Part shown: in pieces, positions 7,118 through 15,158 of the stretch
How the letters are laid out: each line of letters begins with the position of its first letter
How positions within the stretch are numbered: the first letter of the stretch is position 1
Assembly: GCA_037130015.1 (NCBI GenBank)
Contig: JBAXTU010000011.1
Location: 1-29,536 of the forward strand
Source: JBAXTU01 sp037130015
Lineage (GTDB): Bacteria > Patescibacteriota > Patescibacteriia > 2-01-FULL-39-33
Direction of reading: 5' to 3'
DNA: 29,536 nt
Notes under the pieces: model-generated
The model's input: the letters and a program-made list of their open reading frames with translations, nothing else
The model's database searches: none
What the model was told of the DNA's origin: nothing
Translations under genes and position numbers: made by a program

Positions 7118-7859
7118 ATGATTTTGCTAACTCATTAAGTTTTGCCATATCTATATCGTATTCTTGACCCCTAAAATTTACCGTTAATTTTTTATCACCC
7201 CGTTCATCGGTTTTGATAACAAATTCCATTCCTTCCGTAAATTTAAGTGCACCACCAATATCTTCTAAATTGTCAAAACCAATAATTTCTTTATTGTCAT
7301 CAATTTTTCTTTTTAAAACCTCTTTCAACAACGCTTCAGGAAGCCCTTGATGCGTTCCGTTAACAAGGTCAATGTTTGAGCCCGAATAAAGTCTATCCGC
7401 CATCTTAAAATATTTTGCGAGAATATATGCAAATGATTCTGCAACTTCATGAGGCGAAGAAGTTTCAGCATCCGGTCTTTCTGTGCCGAAACTTAAATAC
7501 CACTTTGCGGCCTCGTCAGGGCCTTGTTTTTCTAACTCTTTAAATTTTTTATAAAACTCTTGCGAAGACGGCGGAATACCAATCTCGGTCCGTATTCTCG
7601 TTTTTAGTTTCTTGTCATGGGGCGAATTTTCAATAATTTGTTCCACCGTTTCTATCGCCCTTTGTACTGGGCTAGAATATCCCTTGATTGCATCTCTACT
7701 TTTTAAATTATCGCCAAACTCCGCCGCTTGTTTTTTGCCTTCATTTGTTAATTCTCCGTTCTCGCTTTTTTCGCCATGACGTACAAAAACCGCATGTATT
7801 TCTACATTCCGACCGAATCGTTTAATTTCTGGTGTAAAAATATGTGGTTCTTTTTCCAT
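7104..7859 (-). CDS. Histidine phosphatase superfamily protein (phosphoglycerate-mutase-like)
   Basis: 251 residues. The N-terminal FVRHGEKSENGELTNEGKKQ contains the RHG motif with the catalytic His at 28. YSSPVQRAIETVE (about 61-73) is the second conserved Arg segment, and NGTHQG (His170) supplies the distal catalytic histidine. These mark a branch-1-type histidine phosphatase. The C-terminal third, ending in a FRGQEYDIDMAKLNELAKSY tail, is less conserved. It lies 5 nt after the XRE gene and overlaps the phosphotransferase start, so all three are one operon. Pairing a phosphatase with a phosphotransferase suggests opposing action on one substrate or on the phosphohistidine enzyme, but this is inference. 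Confidence 0.87.
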   Translation of the reverse strand: MEKEPHIFTPEIKRFGRNVEIHAVFVRHGEKSENGELTNEGKKQAAEFGDNLKSRDAIKGYSSPVQRAIETVEQIIENSPHDKKLKTRIRTEIGIPPSSQEFYKKFKELEKQGPDEAAKWYLSFGTERPDAETSSPHEVAESFAYILAKYFKMADRLYSGSNIDLVNGTHQGLPEALLKEVLKRKIDDNKEIIGFDNLEDIGGALKFTEGMEFVIKTDERGDKKLTVNFRGQEYDIDMAKLNELAKSYAEK

Positions 7860-7864
7860 AATTT

Positions 7865-8077
7865 TTATTTTATCAAATCATCGATACTTATTCCTAACCC
7901 TTCCGCGATTTTGGTAACCGTTTGGATTGAGGGCTTCGTTATCACATTTGATTCAATCTTAGTCAATGTTGTATAGGGAATATCGCACTTTCTCGCAAGA
8001 GCGTCCTGCGTCAACCCTTGCTTCGCTCGGAAGACTTTTATTTTATCCCCAATTTGTCTATTTTGTTTGCTTTCCAT
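7865..8077 (-). CDS. XRE-family HTH transcriptional regulator
   Basis: 70 residues, almost entirely one Cro/CI-type helix-turn-helix: IGDKIKVFRAKQGLTQDALA, then CDIPYTTLTKIESN, then PSIQTVTKIAEGLGISIDDL. There is no extra effector domain, so it probably acts as a simple DNA-binding repressor. It is the first gene of the cassette operon. The inverted half-sites that overlap its promoter (8085-8128) point to autoregulation. Its own gene begins within about 50 nt of the predicted transcription start. Confidence 0.93.
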   Translation of the reverse strand: MESKQNRQIGDKIKVFRAKQGLTQDALARKCDIPYTTLTKIESNVITKPSIQTVTKIAEGLGISIDDLIK

Positions 8078-8084
8078 AGTATGA

Positions 8085-8128
8085 TAGTATAAGTATGAGC
8101 GTTGAAACTAACCCTCACAACTATACTA
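8085..8128. promoter_or_regulatory. Putative XRE operator (imperfect inverted repeat)
   Basis: TAGTATAAGTATGAG (8085-8099) and CTCACAACTATACTA (8114-8128) are inverted copies matching at 12 of 15 positions, with a 14-bp gap. The outer half covers the -10 box and the inner half lies in the 5' leader of the HTH gene, which fits autorepression. Confidence 0.6.
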
Positions 8129-8151
8129 ACATGAATTTAATCTTTTCTCAA
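8123..8151 (-). promoter_or_regulatory. Promoter of the cassette operon
   Basis: Minus-strand -35 TTGAGA (8146-8151), a 17-bp spacer and -10 TAGTAT (8123-8128). It starts 5 bp inside the right repeat arm and drives HTH-phosphatase-phosphotransferase. Confidence 0.7.
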
Positions 8152-8156
8152 TTTTT

Positions 8157-8521
8157 GCCCGCCCGAAATTCGCCAAAAGAAATCAGCGGAGCAAATGGAA
8201 AATTCCTCCCCAAACCCCTCCTTTTCCATTTGCGACATCCGAATTCAAAAAAGATTAGCCGAGTGTTTTGCGAAATCCTTTCCCCAAAAAATAGTTTTCG
8301 CAAAACCGAGTCCGCATTAGTCCCGCCACCTGCCCGAATACTTGGAGGGCAGAACACCAAAGAAAAATGTCCTTTCCTTTTTAGAAGAAATTGGTCGCGC
8401 GCAAACCCGAAAAGCAAGGAACATTTTTCTTTGGTGTCCGCCGAGGCTCTGCGAGGCGGTGGCGGGGCTGATTCATTCGTCCAGTTTCCGCTCGAAAAAG
8501 GTTCGCGCAAAGTGTATAATT
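8157..8521 (-). repeat. Right 365-bp inverted-repeat arm
   Basis: Reverse complement of 4252-4616, with no difference found in the stretches I compared; each hairpin of the left arm recurs at mirrored positions (x becomes 12773-x). It lies between the cassette promoter and tRNA-Leu(TAA), whose encoded CCA ends 17 bp away. No gene is supported in it. Confidence 0.93.
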
Positions 8522-8537
8522 CCGAACAAGTTACTAC

Positions 8538-8623
8538 TGGTGCCCAAGGTGGGACTCGAACCCACACGGCCTTTCAGCCAAGAGATTTTAAGTCTCTCGT
8601 GTATACCATTTCACCACTTGGGC
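8538..8623 (-). tRNA. tRNA-Leu(TAA)
   Basis: A class II tRNA on the minus strand with acceptor GCCCAAG/CTTGGGC, anticodon stem AGAGA/TCTCT around CTTAAAA (anticodon TAA), a long variable arm and T-loop GTTCGAGTC. The discriminator A is followed by an encoded CCA (8538-8540). It is probably co-transcribed with the upstream tRNA-Gly. Confidence 0.96.
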
Positions 8624-8640
8624 AGGTCCGATATTTTTTG

Positions 8641-8712
8641 AGCGGGTAACGGGAATCGAACCCGTATCTCATCCTTGGCAAGGACGTATACTAACCATTG
8701 TATTATACCCGC
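8641..8712 (-). tRNA. tRNA-Gly(GCC)
   Basis: Minus-strand cloverleaf with acceptor GCGGGTA/TACCCGC, anticodon loop TTGCCAA giving GCC, and T-loop GTTCGATTC. The discriminator is T and CCA is not encoded. A good promoter lies directly upstream (8726-8754). Confidence 0.95.
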
Positions 8713-8725
8713 ATTAACGATTTTA

Positions 8726-8754
8726 AGTTTAACAAAATTTATTCGGTAAGTCAA
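8726..8754 (-). promoter_or_regulatory. Promoter of the tRNA-Gly / tRNA-Leu(TAA) unit
   Basis: Minus-strand -35 TTGACT (8749-8754), a 17-bp spacer and -10 TAAACT (8726-8731), ending 13 bp before the tRNA-Gly 5' end. Confidence 0.65.
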
Positions 8755-8771
8755 TATGGCTAATGATATGG

Positions 8772-10562
8772 TCAATTTAAGTACTTTTTTAATTCTATAA
8801 GAGAACTGTTATGATCAAAAGTATTTTCTGTTGTTTCATTAAAATTATCATCCACGCCATTTTTATTTAGATGATTTTCAAAAAAGTCATATTGGATTTT
8901 TTGTTTTTCGTTCGGCAGTAAAATATTAAGGTATCTGTCGGCAAATGGTTGAATCATAATAATTTTTTTATTTGGATTATTTTTTTGCCAAAAAGATCCT
9001 GACCAAACAGATTCGGTGGTGGTGATGCCAAACAAATAAGCTATACTGGGCATGATGTCCATTTGACTATAAGCGTCGGAAATTATTTGGTGTTGGTATG
9101 TTTTTTCTTTGCCGACCTTAATGGCCATGGAAGTGACAAAGCCGTCTTGATAATAACCCCAGTTGGCTTTGGAATTTTCATGCAGGCCAAAACCAAATGG
9201 CACACTATGATCTCCCAAAATTATTAAGGTATAATTTTCTGTCGGAAATTTTTCTTTAATTTGTTCAAGTGCCGAACCAAGGTATTTATCTTGCAAATAA
9301 GTGGTGTCTACTAATTGATCAAAGGGAGTTTTTGGTTGAATAAAAGGAGTTTCCATTTCTTTATTGGCAGAAAGTTTAAAAGGCCAGTGATTGGTGGCAC
9401 TGATAGCAATATAAATAAAATTACGAGTATTAGTGCTGTTGTTGTTGGCAATAAAATCAAAAACACGCTTGTAAAAAATATCTTCTTGATATCCCCACAG
9501 CAACTTTGGATCACCTGCTTTGGCAATTTCCGGTCCGTGGACTTCATCAAAACCGGAACCACTCATGAATTTACCTGTATCAGCAAAGGAAAGTTCAAGA
9601 TCTTGAAAAAATAATGTCCGATAGCCGGCATTTTTTAGTATGGCTGGTAAGCAAAAAAGTTTTTTTTCACTATCATCATCTGATAATTTTGATCTGAATG
9701 ATCCGGGCACTGAGCATAGGATATTTTCTTGAGCCAAAATCGTCTGCACATTATTGCTGATAAATTTTGGAAAATAAACATTTTCTTTGGCAAAATTCCA
9801 AAAATTTGGAGTGGTTGTTGAGTTGACCATTTTATCGGAAAAACTTTCCAATTGTAGAATAATAATATTATCAAGATATGATGGCAAGGGTAAATTTTTT
9901 TTATTTTGCCACTGAGTAATGGTTTTAGCTCGTGAGGTAATTGATTCGTTGATAAAATTTTTATAAAAAACTTGATAATAATCCATGGTTTTATTACTGG
10001 CCATAAAAGTTTTAAAAAAGAGCACAGATTCATTTTGGTAATATTTTGGAAGAAAAAACGATGAAAGAAAAAAAATAGTTATTAAAAAAAATATTTTTTT
10101 GTTTTTTCGGAATGGTGTGTAAATTTTAGATAAAAGATAGGCATAGGAGATTGATAAAACAATAAAAAATAAGATGATATAAATTAACAAACCAATAATA
10201 CTGTTAATATCACCGAGGCAATTGGCAATAAAAAAGTAATCCAGACGAGTTTGGGTTGTTAAATAATAAAATAATAGGACAAAATGCCAAAATAAAAATA
10301 TAGCCGTGATAAATATGCTCAAAATTCTATTAATATGAAGGCGATTTAATAGTAGAAGTAATAAAATTAGGGCGCAGGAAACTTGGAGCCATTTTATGAT
10401 TTCAGCCGGTACATTCCAAGATAGTAAAAAACCAGCATAAATCCAAATAAATGAAATTGAATAAAATATTGCTATGCAAAAAAGCATAAATAAATCAGAC
10501 GGCGGTGGTAGCCGACGTCTGGAGAAATCTTTTAGAAATGAAATTATTTTGAAACGATGCAT
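8772..10562 (-). CDS. LTA-synthase-like sulfatase-family membrane enzyme
   Basis: 596 residues. The N-terminal ~190 residues hold about five transmembrane helices. The rest is an extracellular alkaline-phosphatase-fold sulfatase domain as in lipoteichoic acid synthase and phosphoethanolamine/phosphoglycerol transferases. Supporting motifs are NIIILQLESFSD at about 235 (metal-binding Glu), a Thr-containing NNVQTILAQEN segment where LtaS has its catalytic Thr, SGFDEVHG, SATNHWPF, and LGDHSVPFGFG (metal-binding Asp-His). It would transfer a phospho-group from a lipid to a surface glycan. It overlaps the upstream glycosyltransferase gene by 19 nt, so the two are an operon. The exact substrate cannot be told from sequence. 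Confidence 0.85.
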   Translation of the reverse strand: MHRFKIISFLKDFSRRRLPPPSDLFMLFCIAIFYSISFIWIYAGFLLSWNVPAEIIKWLQVSCALILLLLLLNRLHINRILSIFITAIFLFWHFVLLFYYLTTQTRLDYFFIANCLGDINSIIGLLIYIILFFIVLSISYAYLLSKIYTPFRKNKKIFFLITIFFLSSFFLPKYYQNESVLFFKTFMASNKTMDYYQVFYKNFINESITSRAKTITQWQNKKNLPLPSYLDNIIILQLESFSDKMVNSTTTPNFWNFAKENVYFPKFISNNVQTILAQENILCSVPGSFRSKLSDDDSEKKLFCLPAILKNAGYRTLFFQDLELSFADTGKFMSGSGFDEVHGPEIAKAGDPKLLWGYQEDIFYKRVFDFIANNNSTNTRNFIYIAISATNHWPFKLSANKEMETPFIQPKTPFDQLVDTTYLQDKYLGSALEQIKEKFPTENYTLIILGDHSVPFGFGLHENSKANWGYYQDGFVTSMAIKVGKEKTYQHQIISDAYSQMDIMPSIAYLFGITTTESVWSGSFWQKNNPNKKIIMIQPFADRYLNILLPNEKQKIQYDFFENHLNKNGVDDNFNETTENTFDHNSSLIELKKYLN

Positions 10563-11587
10563 TTTATCAACTCATCAATTTTGTTGAAAATTTTGGCATT
10601 ATCTTTGTGTGAGTATTTTGTTAGTTTGGCTTCTATGGTTGGTAAATTTTTCATGAAGTCATTAAAATCCTGCTGGCAAAATTTGTAAGTGAAATCGCCA
10701 TAGCCCTGTTTTTTTAAATAAATAGCATTGATGATTTGTTCTATTTGCCTTTTGATAGGTATGGCCAGATAAGGCTTTTTTAAATATAACGCTTCGCAAA
10801 TCAGGCTCAGTCCGGCCGTGGCCACGACCGCTTGGCAATCAGAAAGATATTTTAGCCATTCGCTGGAGCTGTATTTTTTAAATTCCAAGTTGCCATCGGT
10901 TTTTTCTAAATCATAACCGAAAATAATAAATTTGTTGTTGAATTTTTTTAAAATATCGGCAAAGCCCTCATGATTTGATGGTTGATATACAAGGATATAA
11001 TCGCCTTTTGTCGGCTGTAAGTCCAAAACTTCCTGTCGCACAATAGGCGGAAACAAAAAAGTATTTTTCTTTTTTATTTCTGTCTCAAAAAAAGAAGTCA
11101 CCAAATAATACTTGGCGCCCCAAACCATGGAACGTACTATCATTTTGTCGGCTAGAAAATCTTTTTTATAATTGCCAGGCAAATCAATTTTTGTATTGGT
11201 GAGTTGGTGTTGATTGTCCAAAGAAATAAGAGGTTTCTTTTTTAATTTTGATAAAATGGTAGTGATTGGTTCAAAATCTGTAATCACCAAATCAGGGTTG
11301 AATTCTTTGAATTTTTGGGAAATTTTTTTGAAATCCCTGGTTTGTAAGAAAAATTGTTTGATATTTTTGATAAGAGTCTTGCGATATCTCAAACGATTAT
11401 CTTGATATTCCAAATGTAAGCCTGGAATTTCAAAAGTGTTGAATTCTTCTTTCAAAAGGAATAAAGCTTGGCCATAGGCAAAAACCAGCACCTCATGGCC
11501 CTGAGAAATTAGGTATTTTATGATTTCTTTGCTTCTGGTGGAATGGCCAAAGCCTTGGCCGGCCACGCCGTAGATGATTTTTGACAT
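10544..11587 (-). CDS. Glycosyltransferase, MJ1255-like GT-B fold
   Basis: 347 residues. The N-terminal IYGVAGQGFGHSTRSKEI is the glycine-rich acceptor-side loop of GT-B enzymes related to MurG and the MJ1255/VC2487 family. PDLVITDFEP and LISLDNQHQL match that family, and C-terminal VATAGLSLICEALYLKKPYL (about residues 255-274) is the nucleotide-sugar-binding segment. It probably adds a sugar to a lipid or surface glycan. It is the first gene of the operon with the LTA-synthase-like enzyme and is divergent from ruvB, with 83 bp between the start codons. Confidence 0.85.
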   Translation of the reverse strand: MSKIIYGVAGQGFGHSTRSKEIIKYLISQGHEVLVFAYGQALFLLKEEFNTFEIPGLHLEYQDNRLRYRKTLIKNIKQFFLQTRDFKKISQKFKEFNPDLVITDFEPITTILSKLKKKPLISLDNQHQLTNTKIDLPGNYKKDFLADKMIVRSMVWGAKYYLVTSFFETEIKKKNTFLFPPIVRQEVLDLQPTKGDYILVYQPSNHEGFADILKKFNNKFIIFGYDLEKTDGNLEFKKYSSSEWLKYLSDCQAVVATAGLSLICEALYLKKPYLAIPIKRQIEQIINAIYLKKQGYGDFTYKFCQQDFNDFMKNLPTIEAKLTKYSHKDNAKIFNKIDELIKCIVSK

Positions 11588-11635
11588 ACTTTATTTTATT
11601 ATAAGTTTTTAAATCATAAAAAGCAACCCCGTTTT

Positions 11636-11664
11636 TTGCTTTTTGCACTTTCAAATGTTAAGAT
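11636..11664 (+). promoter_or_regulatory. ruvB-queA promoter (predicts a leaderless mRNA)
   Basis: -35 TTGCTT (11636-11641), a 17-bp spacer and -10 TAAGAT (11659-11664). A start 7 nt after the -10 box would fall on the A of the ruvB ATG at 11671, and no ribosome-binding site is present. Confidence 0.6.
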
Positions 11665-11670
11665 ATTGGC

Positions 11671-12705
11671 ATGGAAAATGAAGAAGACGATCGTTTTGTT
11701 TCAGCCACAGAAAAGCCAACCGATCAGGTGTTGGACAATGCTTTGCGTCCGCAAAAATTGTCAGAATATATCGGCCAAAAAACAGTCAAAGACAATTTGG
11801 AAATTTTTATGACCGCCGCCAAAAATCGTAATGAGCCTTTGGAACATGTGTTGATTTTTGGTCCTCCAGGATTGGGTAAGACCACTTTGGCGCACATTAT
11901 TGCCAATGAAATGAATAGCGGTATCAAAATTACCTCTGGTCCGGCCATTGAGCGAGCCGGAGATTTGGCGGCTATTCTCACTAATCTGGCTGAAGGAGAT
12001 ATTTTATTTATAGACGAAATTCATCGGCTTAATAAGTCGGTTGAAGAAATTTTGTATCCGGCCATGGAAGATTATGCGCTAGATATTGTTATTGGCAAGG
12101 GCCCGTCTGCTCGTACTTTGCGTTTGGGTTTGCCACGATTCACTCTGGTTGGGGCTACCACCAAAATGAGTGGTTTGTCTTCACCGCTCAGGGATCGTTT
12201 TGGTAATATTTATCGTCTTGATTTTTATAATCATGAAGAGATACAACAAATTGTCAATCGCGCGGCCAAGATTTTGGGCATTGAAATTCAGCAGTCAGCC
12301 GCCATTGAAATAGCCAAGCGCGCCAGACAAACTCCGCGTATTGCCAATCGTTTGCTCAAGCGTGTGCGTGATTTTGCCGAGGTTAAAAAAGATGGACTCA
12401 TCAATGAGGAAACAGCTAGTGAGGCTTTGTCTATGCTGGGTGTTGATCCAATAGGCCTTGATTCTCTTGATCAGCAATTTTTAAGATTGGTCGTAGAAAA
12501 ATTTTCTGGTGGTCCTGTTGGACTAGGCACTATTGCTTCATCACTGGCCGAAGAAATGGACACAGTAGAAGAAGTGATTGAGCCGTTTTTGTTGCAACTG
12601 GGACTTATCAATCGTACAGCTCGTGGTCGTATTGCCACCGAGGCGGCTTATCGCCATTTGAATATTGAAGTGCCGGCTAATTATCAAGATAAATTAATTG
12701 GTTAA
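11671..12705 (+). CDS. ruvB: Holliday junction branch migration ATPase RuvB
   Basis: 344 residues, the normal RuvB length. RuvB is the hexameric AAA+ motor that drives Holliday junctions together with RuvA. Seen: the N-terminal LRPQKLSEYIGQ, Walker A GPPGLGKTT (64-72), Walker B ILFIDEIHRL, sensor-1 LVGATTK, GLSSPLRDRFG with the arginine finger, TPRIANRLLKRVRDFA, and the C-terminal winged helix ending in IEPFLLQLGLINRTARGR. It overlaps queA by one base (TAATG), a common pairing. ruvC lies 10 kb away in this window, and ruvA is not seen here. Confidence 0.98.
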   Translation: MENEEDDRFVSATEKPTDQVLDNALRPQKLSEYIGQKTVKDNLEIFMTAAKNRNEPLEHVLIFGPPGLGKTTLAHIIANEMNSGIKITSGPAIERAGDLAAILTNLAEGDILFIDEIHRLNKSVEEILYPAMEDYALDIVIGKGPSARTLRLGLPRFTLVGATTKMSGLSSPLRDRFGNIYRLDFYNHEEIQQIVNRAAKILGIEIQQSAAIEIAKRARQTPRIANRLLKRVRDFAEVKKDGLINEETASEALSMLGVDPIGLDSLDQQFLRLVVEKFSGGPVGLGTIASSLAEEMDTVEEVIEPFLLQLGLINRTARGRIATEAAYRHLNIEVPANYQDKLIG

Positions 12706-13715
12706 TGAAAAGACTCAAAACTTCTGATTTTAATTATCATCTGCCAACAGAACTTATTGCACAAAAACCTGCAAATCCCAGGGATAGGGCTCGGTTGATG
12801 GTGGTTAATAAAAAATCAGATAAAATTGATCATGAATATTTTTATCAAATAATTGATCGCCTGAATTCAGGTGATGTTTTGGTTTTGAATGATTCCAAAG
12901 TGATTCCAGCTCGGCTGATCGGCAAAAAAGAAACTGGCGGTAAAATGGAAATTTTTTTACTTAAAAAAGATAAAACTAAAAGTAACTGGGAAGTATTAAT
13001 AAAAGGTAAAATAAAAATTGGTCAAAAAATATTTTTTAAAGCAGGTATTGAATCAGAAGTTTTGAGCCAAAATGAAAAAACTTGGCTGGTAAAATTTAAT
13101 ATTTCCGACAAAAAATTATTAAGTATTGGCCAAACTCCTTTGCCACCTTATATAAAAGCCAATTCAAAACTGTCGGATTATCAGACAGTTTATGCCAAAC
13201 ACAGTGGTTCAGTGGCCGCGCCCACGGCTGGTTTGCATTTTACACCTCAGTTGCTTAAAAAAATAAAACAAAAAGGTGTCAGAATAGAATATGTCACGCT
13301 TCATGTGGGACTAGGCACTTTTTTGCCGGTCAAAACAAAATATATCCAAGAACATAAAATGCATAGTGAATTGGCGATTATTAGTCCTCAAACCGCCAAA
13401 AGCATAAACTTGGCTAAAAAAAATGGTCATAAAATAATTGCTTGTGGCACTACGGCCGTTAGAACTTTGGAAGCCATGAGTGATAACAAGGGAAATTTAA
13501 AATCAGGTCAAAGATGGCTGGATATTTTTATTTATCCTGGCTATAAATTTAATTTGGTGGATGGCATAATTACCAATTTCCATTTGCCACAATCAACTCT
13601 ACTGATGCTGGTCAGTGCTTTTGCCGGCAGTGCCAAAATTAAAAAAGCCTATGCCCGGGCCATAAAAAATAAATATCATTTTTATAGTTTTGGCGATGCT
13701 ATGTTATTAACTTAA
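12705..13715 (+). CDS. queA: tRNA preQ1 ribosyltransferase-isomerase QueA
   Basis: 336 residues, full length for the family. QueA transfers and isomerises the ribosyl group of S-adenosylmethionine onto preQ1 at tRNA position 34, giving epoxyqueuosine. Motifs seen: LPTELIAQKPANPRDRARLM at the N-terminus, GDVLVLNDSKVIPARL, SVAAPTAGLHFT, HVGLGTFLPV, EHKMHSE, CGTTAVRTLEA, and IITNFHLPQSTLLMLVSAF near the end. It is translated with ruvB through the TAATG overlap. Confidence 0.97.
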   Translation: MKRLKTSDFNYHLPTELIAQKPANPRDRARLMVVNKKSDKIDHEYFYQIIDRLNSGDVLVLNDSKVIPARLIGKKETGGKMEIFLLKKDKTKSNWEVLIKGKIKIGQKIFFKAGIESEVLSQNEKTWLVKFNISDKKLLSIGQTPLPPYIKANSKLSDYQTVYAKHSGSVAAPTAGLHFTPQLLKKIKQKGVRIEYVTLHVGLGTFLPVKTKYIQEHKMHSELAIISPQTAKSINLAKKNGHKIIACGTTAVRTLEAMSDNKGNLKSGQRWLDIFIYPGYKFNLVDGIITNFHLPQSTLLMLVSAFAGSAKIKKAYARAIKNKYHFYSFGDAMLLT

Positions 13716-13775
13716 AATATTTTTTCTTTTTTTGTTATTTGTTGTATAATATAAATAATGAAATAACTTATCCTC

Positions 13776-15155
13776 ATGAACAGATACAAGAAATTTTTCA
13801 ATCTGCTCAATCTTTCTTTGATTGGTATTGTTTTGGCCACCTCAGGCTTTGGTTGTAAAGCGCCCAGCGTTGATGTCACTAATGCTATGCAACCAATCAC
13901 CTTGGAATATTGGCGTTCTTATGATGACTCAGACGCTTTTGCTGATATTATTACTGATTATAGAAAAATACATCCTAATATTACTATTAATTACAGAAAA
14001 TTTCGTCCCGAAGAATATCAACAAGCGCTTTTGGATGCTTGGGCCGAAGATCGCGGGCCAGATATTTTTTCCGTTGATCAAAATTTATTGCGTCAATATG
14101 TCTCCAAAATTCAGCCAATGCCTGCACAAATTACCATGGCTTATCAAGAAGAACAAGGCACTATAAAAAAAGAAATTGTTTCGGTTTTACACACCAATAC
14201 CACACCAAGCTTGCGCCAGATTAAGGACAGTTTTTTTGATGTGGTTTATAAAAATTCGGTTATAGATGGGCAGGTTTATGGTTTGCCATTGGCTCTGGAA
14301 ACATTGGTTATGTTTTATAATAAAGATATTATCAATCGTTCGGGTATTTCTCAAATTCCTGTCACTTGGGCTGATTTTCAAACAGCAGTCAAAAAAATAT
14401 CCCGCTTTGATAGTCAGGGAAATATTTTACAATCAGGCACGGCCATGGGCACTGGTTCAAACGTTGATAGAGCTTTTGATATTTTGTCAGTACTGATGAT
14501 GCAAAATGGAGCTATTATGGCTAGTGCCGATGGTTTTCCAACTTTTGCCAATAAAATATCAGCAAATAATAAAGATACTAGTCCTGGTTTGCAAGCCATG
14601 CAATTTTATATTGATTTTGCCTCGCCAGAAAAAGATGTTTATAGTTGGAATGCCAGCAGTACTAGTGCAGGCAATGCTTTTACCAGTGGTAATGTGGGTT
14701 TTACTTTTGGCTATAATCATTCTCTTGCTTCTATTCGCGCCCAATCCCCCAGACTTAATTTTGGCATAGCGCCAATTCCGCAGGTTTCTCCGGATAATTC
14801 CAAAAATTATGCTTCTTATTGGCTGGAAACTGTGGCCAAAAAATCAAAACATCCGAATGAGGCTTGGGATTTTGTATTATTTACGGTCAAACAAGAAGAA
14901 GCTAAAAAGTATTTGGATAAAACTGGTTTGCCAACGGCCTTAAAATCGTTGGTCAGTTCCCAATTGGAAAGTGAAGATTTGTATGCTTCTGTTTCTCAAG
15001 CGCTCACGGCTAATAGTTGGTATATTGGCAAGAATTATCCGGCTACTGTGCAGGCTATTAGAGATATGTTAGATCAACTGCTCAAAGTGCTTCCTGATGA
15101 TTTCCCCAAAGTTATTGCTATTGCTATTCAAAAAATCAATCAAACTATCAGATAA
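13776..15155 (+). CDS. Extracellular solute-binding protein (family 1), putative lipoprotein
   Basis: 459 residues. The N-terminus has a signal sequence ending ATSGFGC, a weak lipobox, so lipid attachment at about Cys27 is likely but not certain. The mature part is a type-1 ABC sugar-binding fold: ITLEYWRSYDDSDAFADII, GPDIFSVDQ, YGLPLALETLVMFYNKDI, PVTWADFQTAVKKI, VGFTFGYNH, and KHPNEAWDFVLF near the C-terminus. No permease or ATPase gene is adjacent. Three bases after its stop begins the first pilin-like gene, so it is co-transcribed with the pilin cluster. A TATAAT at 13745-13750 without a good -35 could serve as promoter. Its role may be surface binding rather than import. Confidence 0.88.
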   Translation: MNRYKKFFNLLNLSLIGIVLATSGFGCKAPSVDVTNAMQPITLEYWRSYDDSDAFADIITDYRKIHPNITINYRKFRPEEYQQALLDAWAEDRGPDIFSVDQNLLRQYVSKIQPMPAQITMAYQEEQGTIKKEIVSVLHTNTTPSLRQIKDSFFDVVYKNSVIDGQVYGLPLALETLVMFYNKDIINRSGISQIPVTWADFQTAVKKISRFDSQGNILQSGTAMGTGSNVDRAFDILSVLMMQNGAIMASADGFPTFANKISANNKDTSPGLQAMQFYIDFASPEKDVYSWNASSTSAGNAFTSGNVGFTFGYNHSLASIRAQSPRLNFGIAPIPQVSPDNSKNYASYWLETVAKKSKHPNEAWDFVLFTVKQEEAKKYLDKTGLPTALKSLVSSQLESEDLYASVSQALTANSWYIGKNYPATVQAIRDMLDQLLKVLPDDFPKVIAIAIQKINQTIR

Positions 15156-15158
15156 TTT

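Larger units (their letters stand above)
4252..8521. mobile_element. Putative cassette bounded by 365-bp inverted repeats
   Basis: The 365-bp sequence at 4252-4616 reappears as its reverse complement at 8157-8521, and I found no difference in the stretches compared. The core (4617-8156) is one operon: the PEP-synthase-like gene's stop codon shares its last base with the left arm, and the first gene's -35 box lies only 5 bp inside the right arm. No transposase or recombinase is encoded inside and no clear target-site duplication flanks the arms (left ATGCTGT, right CCGAACA). The cassette sits between rplS and a tRNA-Leu/tRNA-Gly pair. That it moves is inference; an old inverted duplication is the alternative. 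Confidence 0.7.

Noticed and set aside
8095..8649. Frames of 184 and 139 codons through the right repeat arm
   Set aside because: Same palindromic arm as on the left, and the frames continue across tRNA-Leu(TAA), so they are not proteins.
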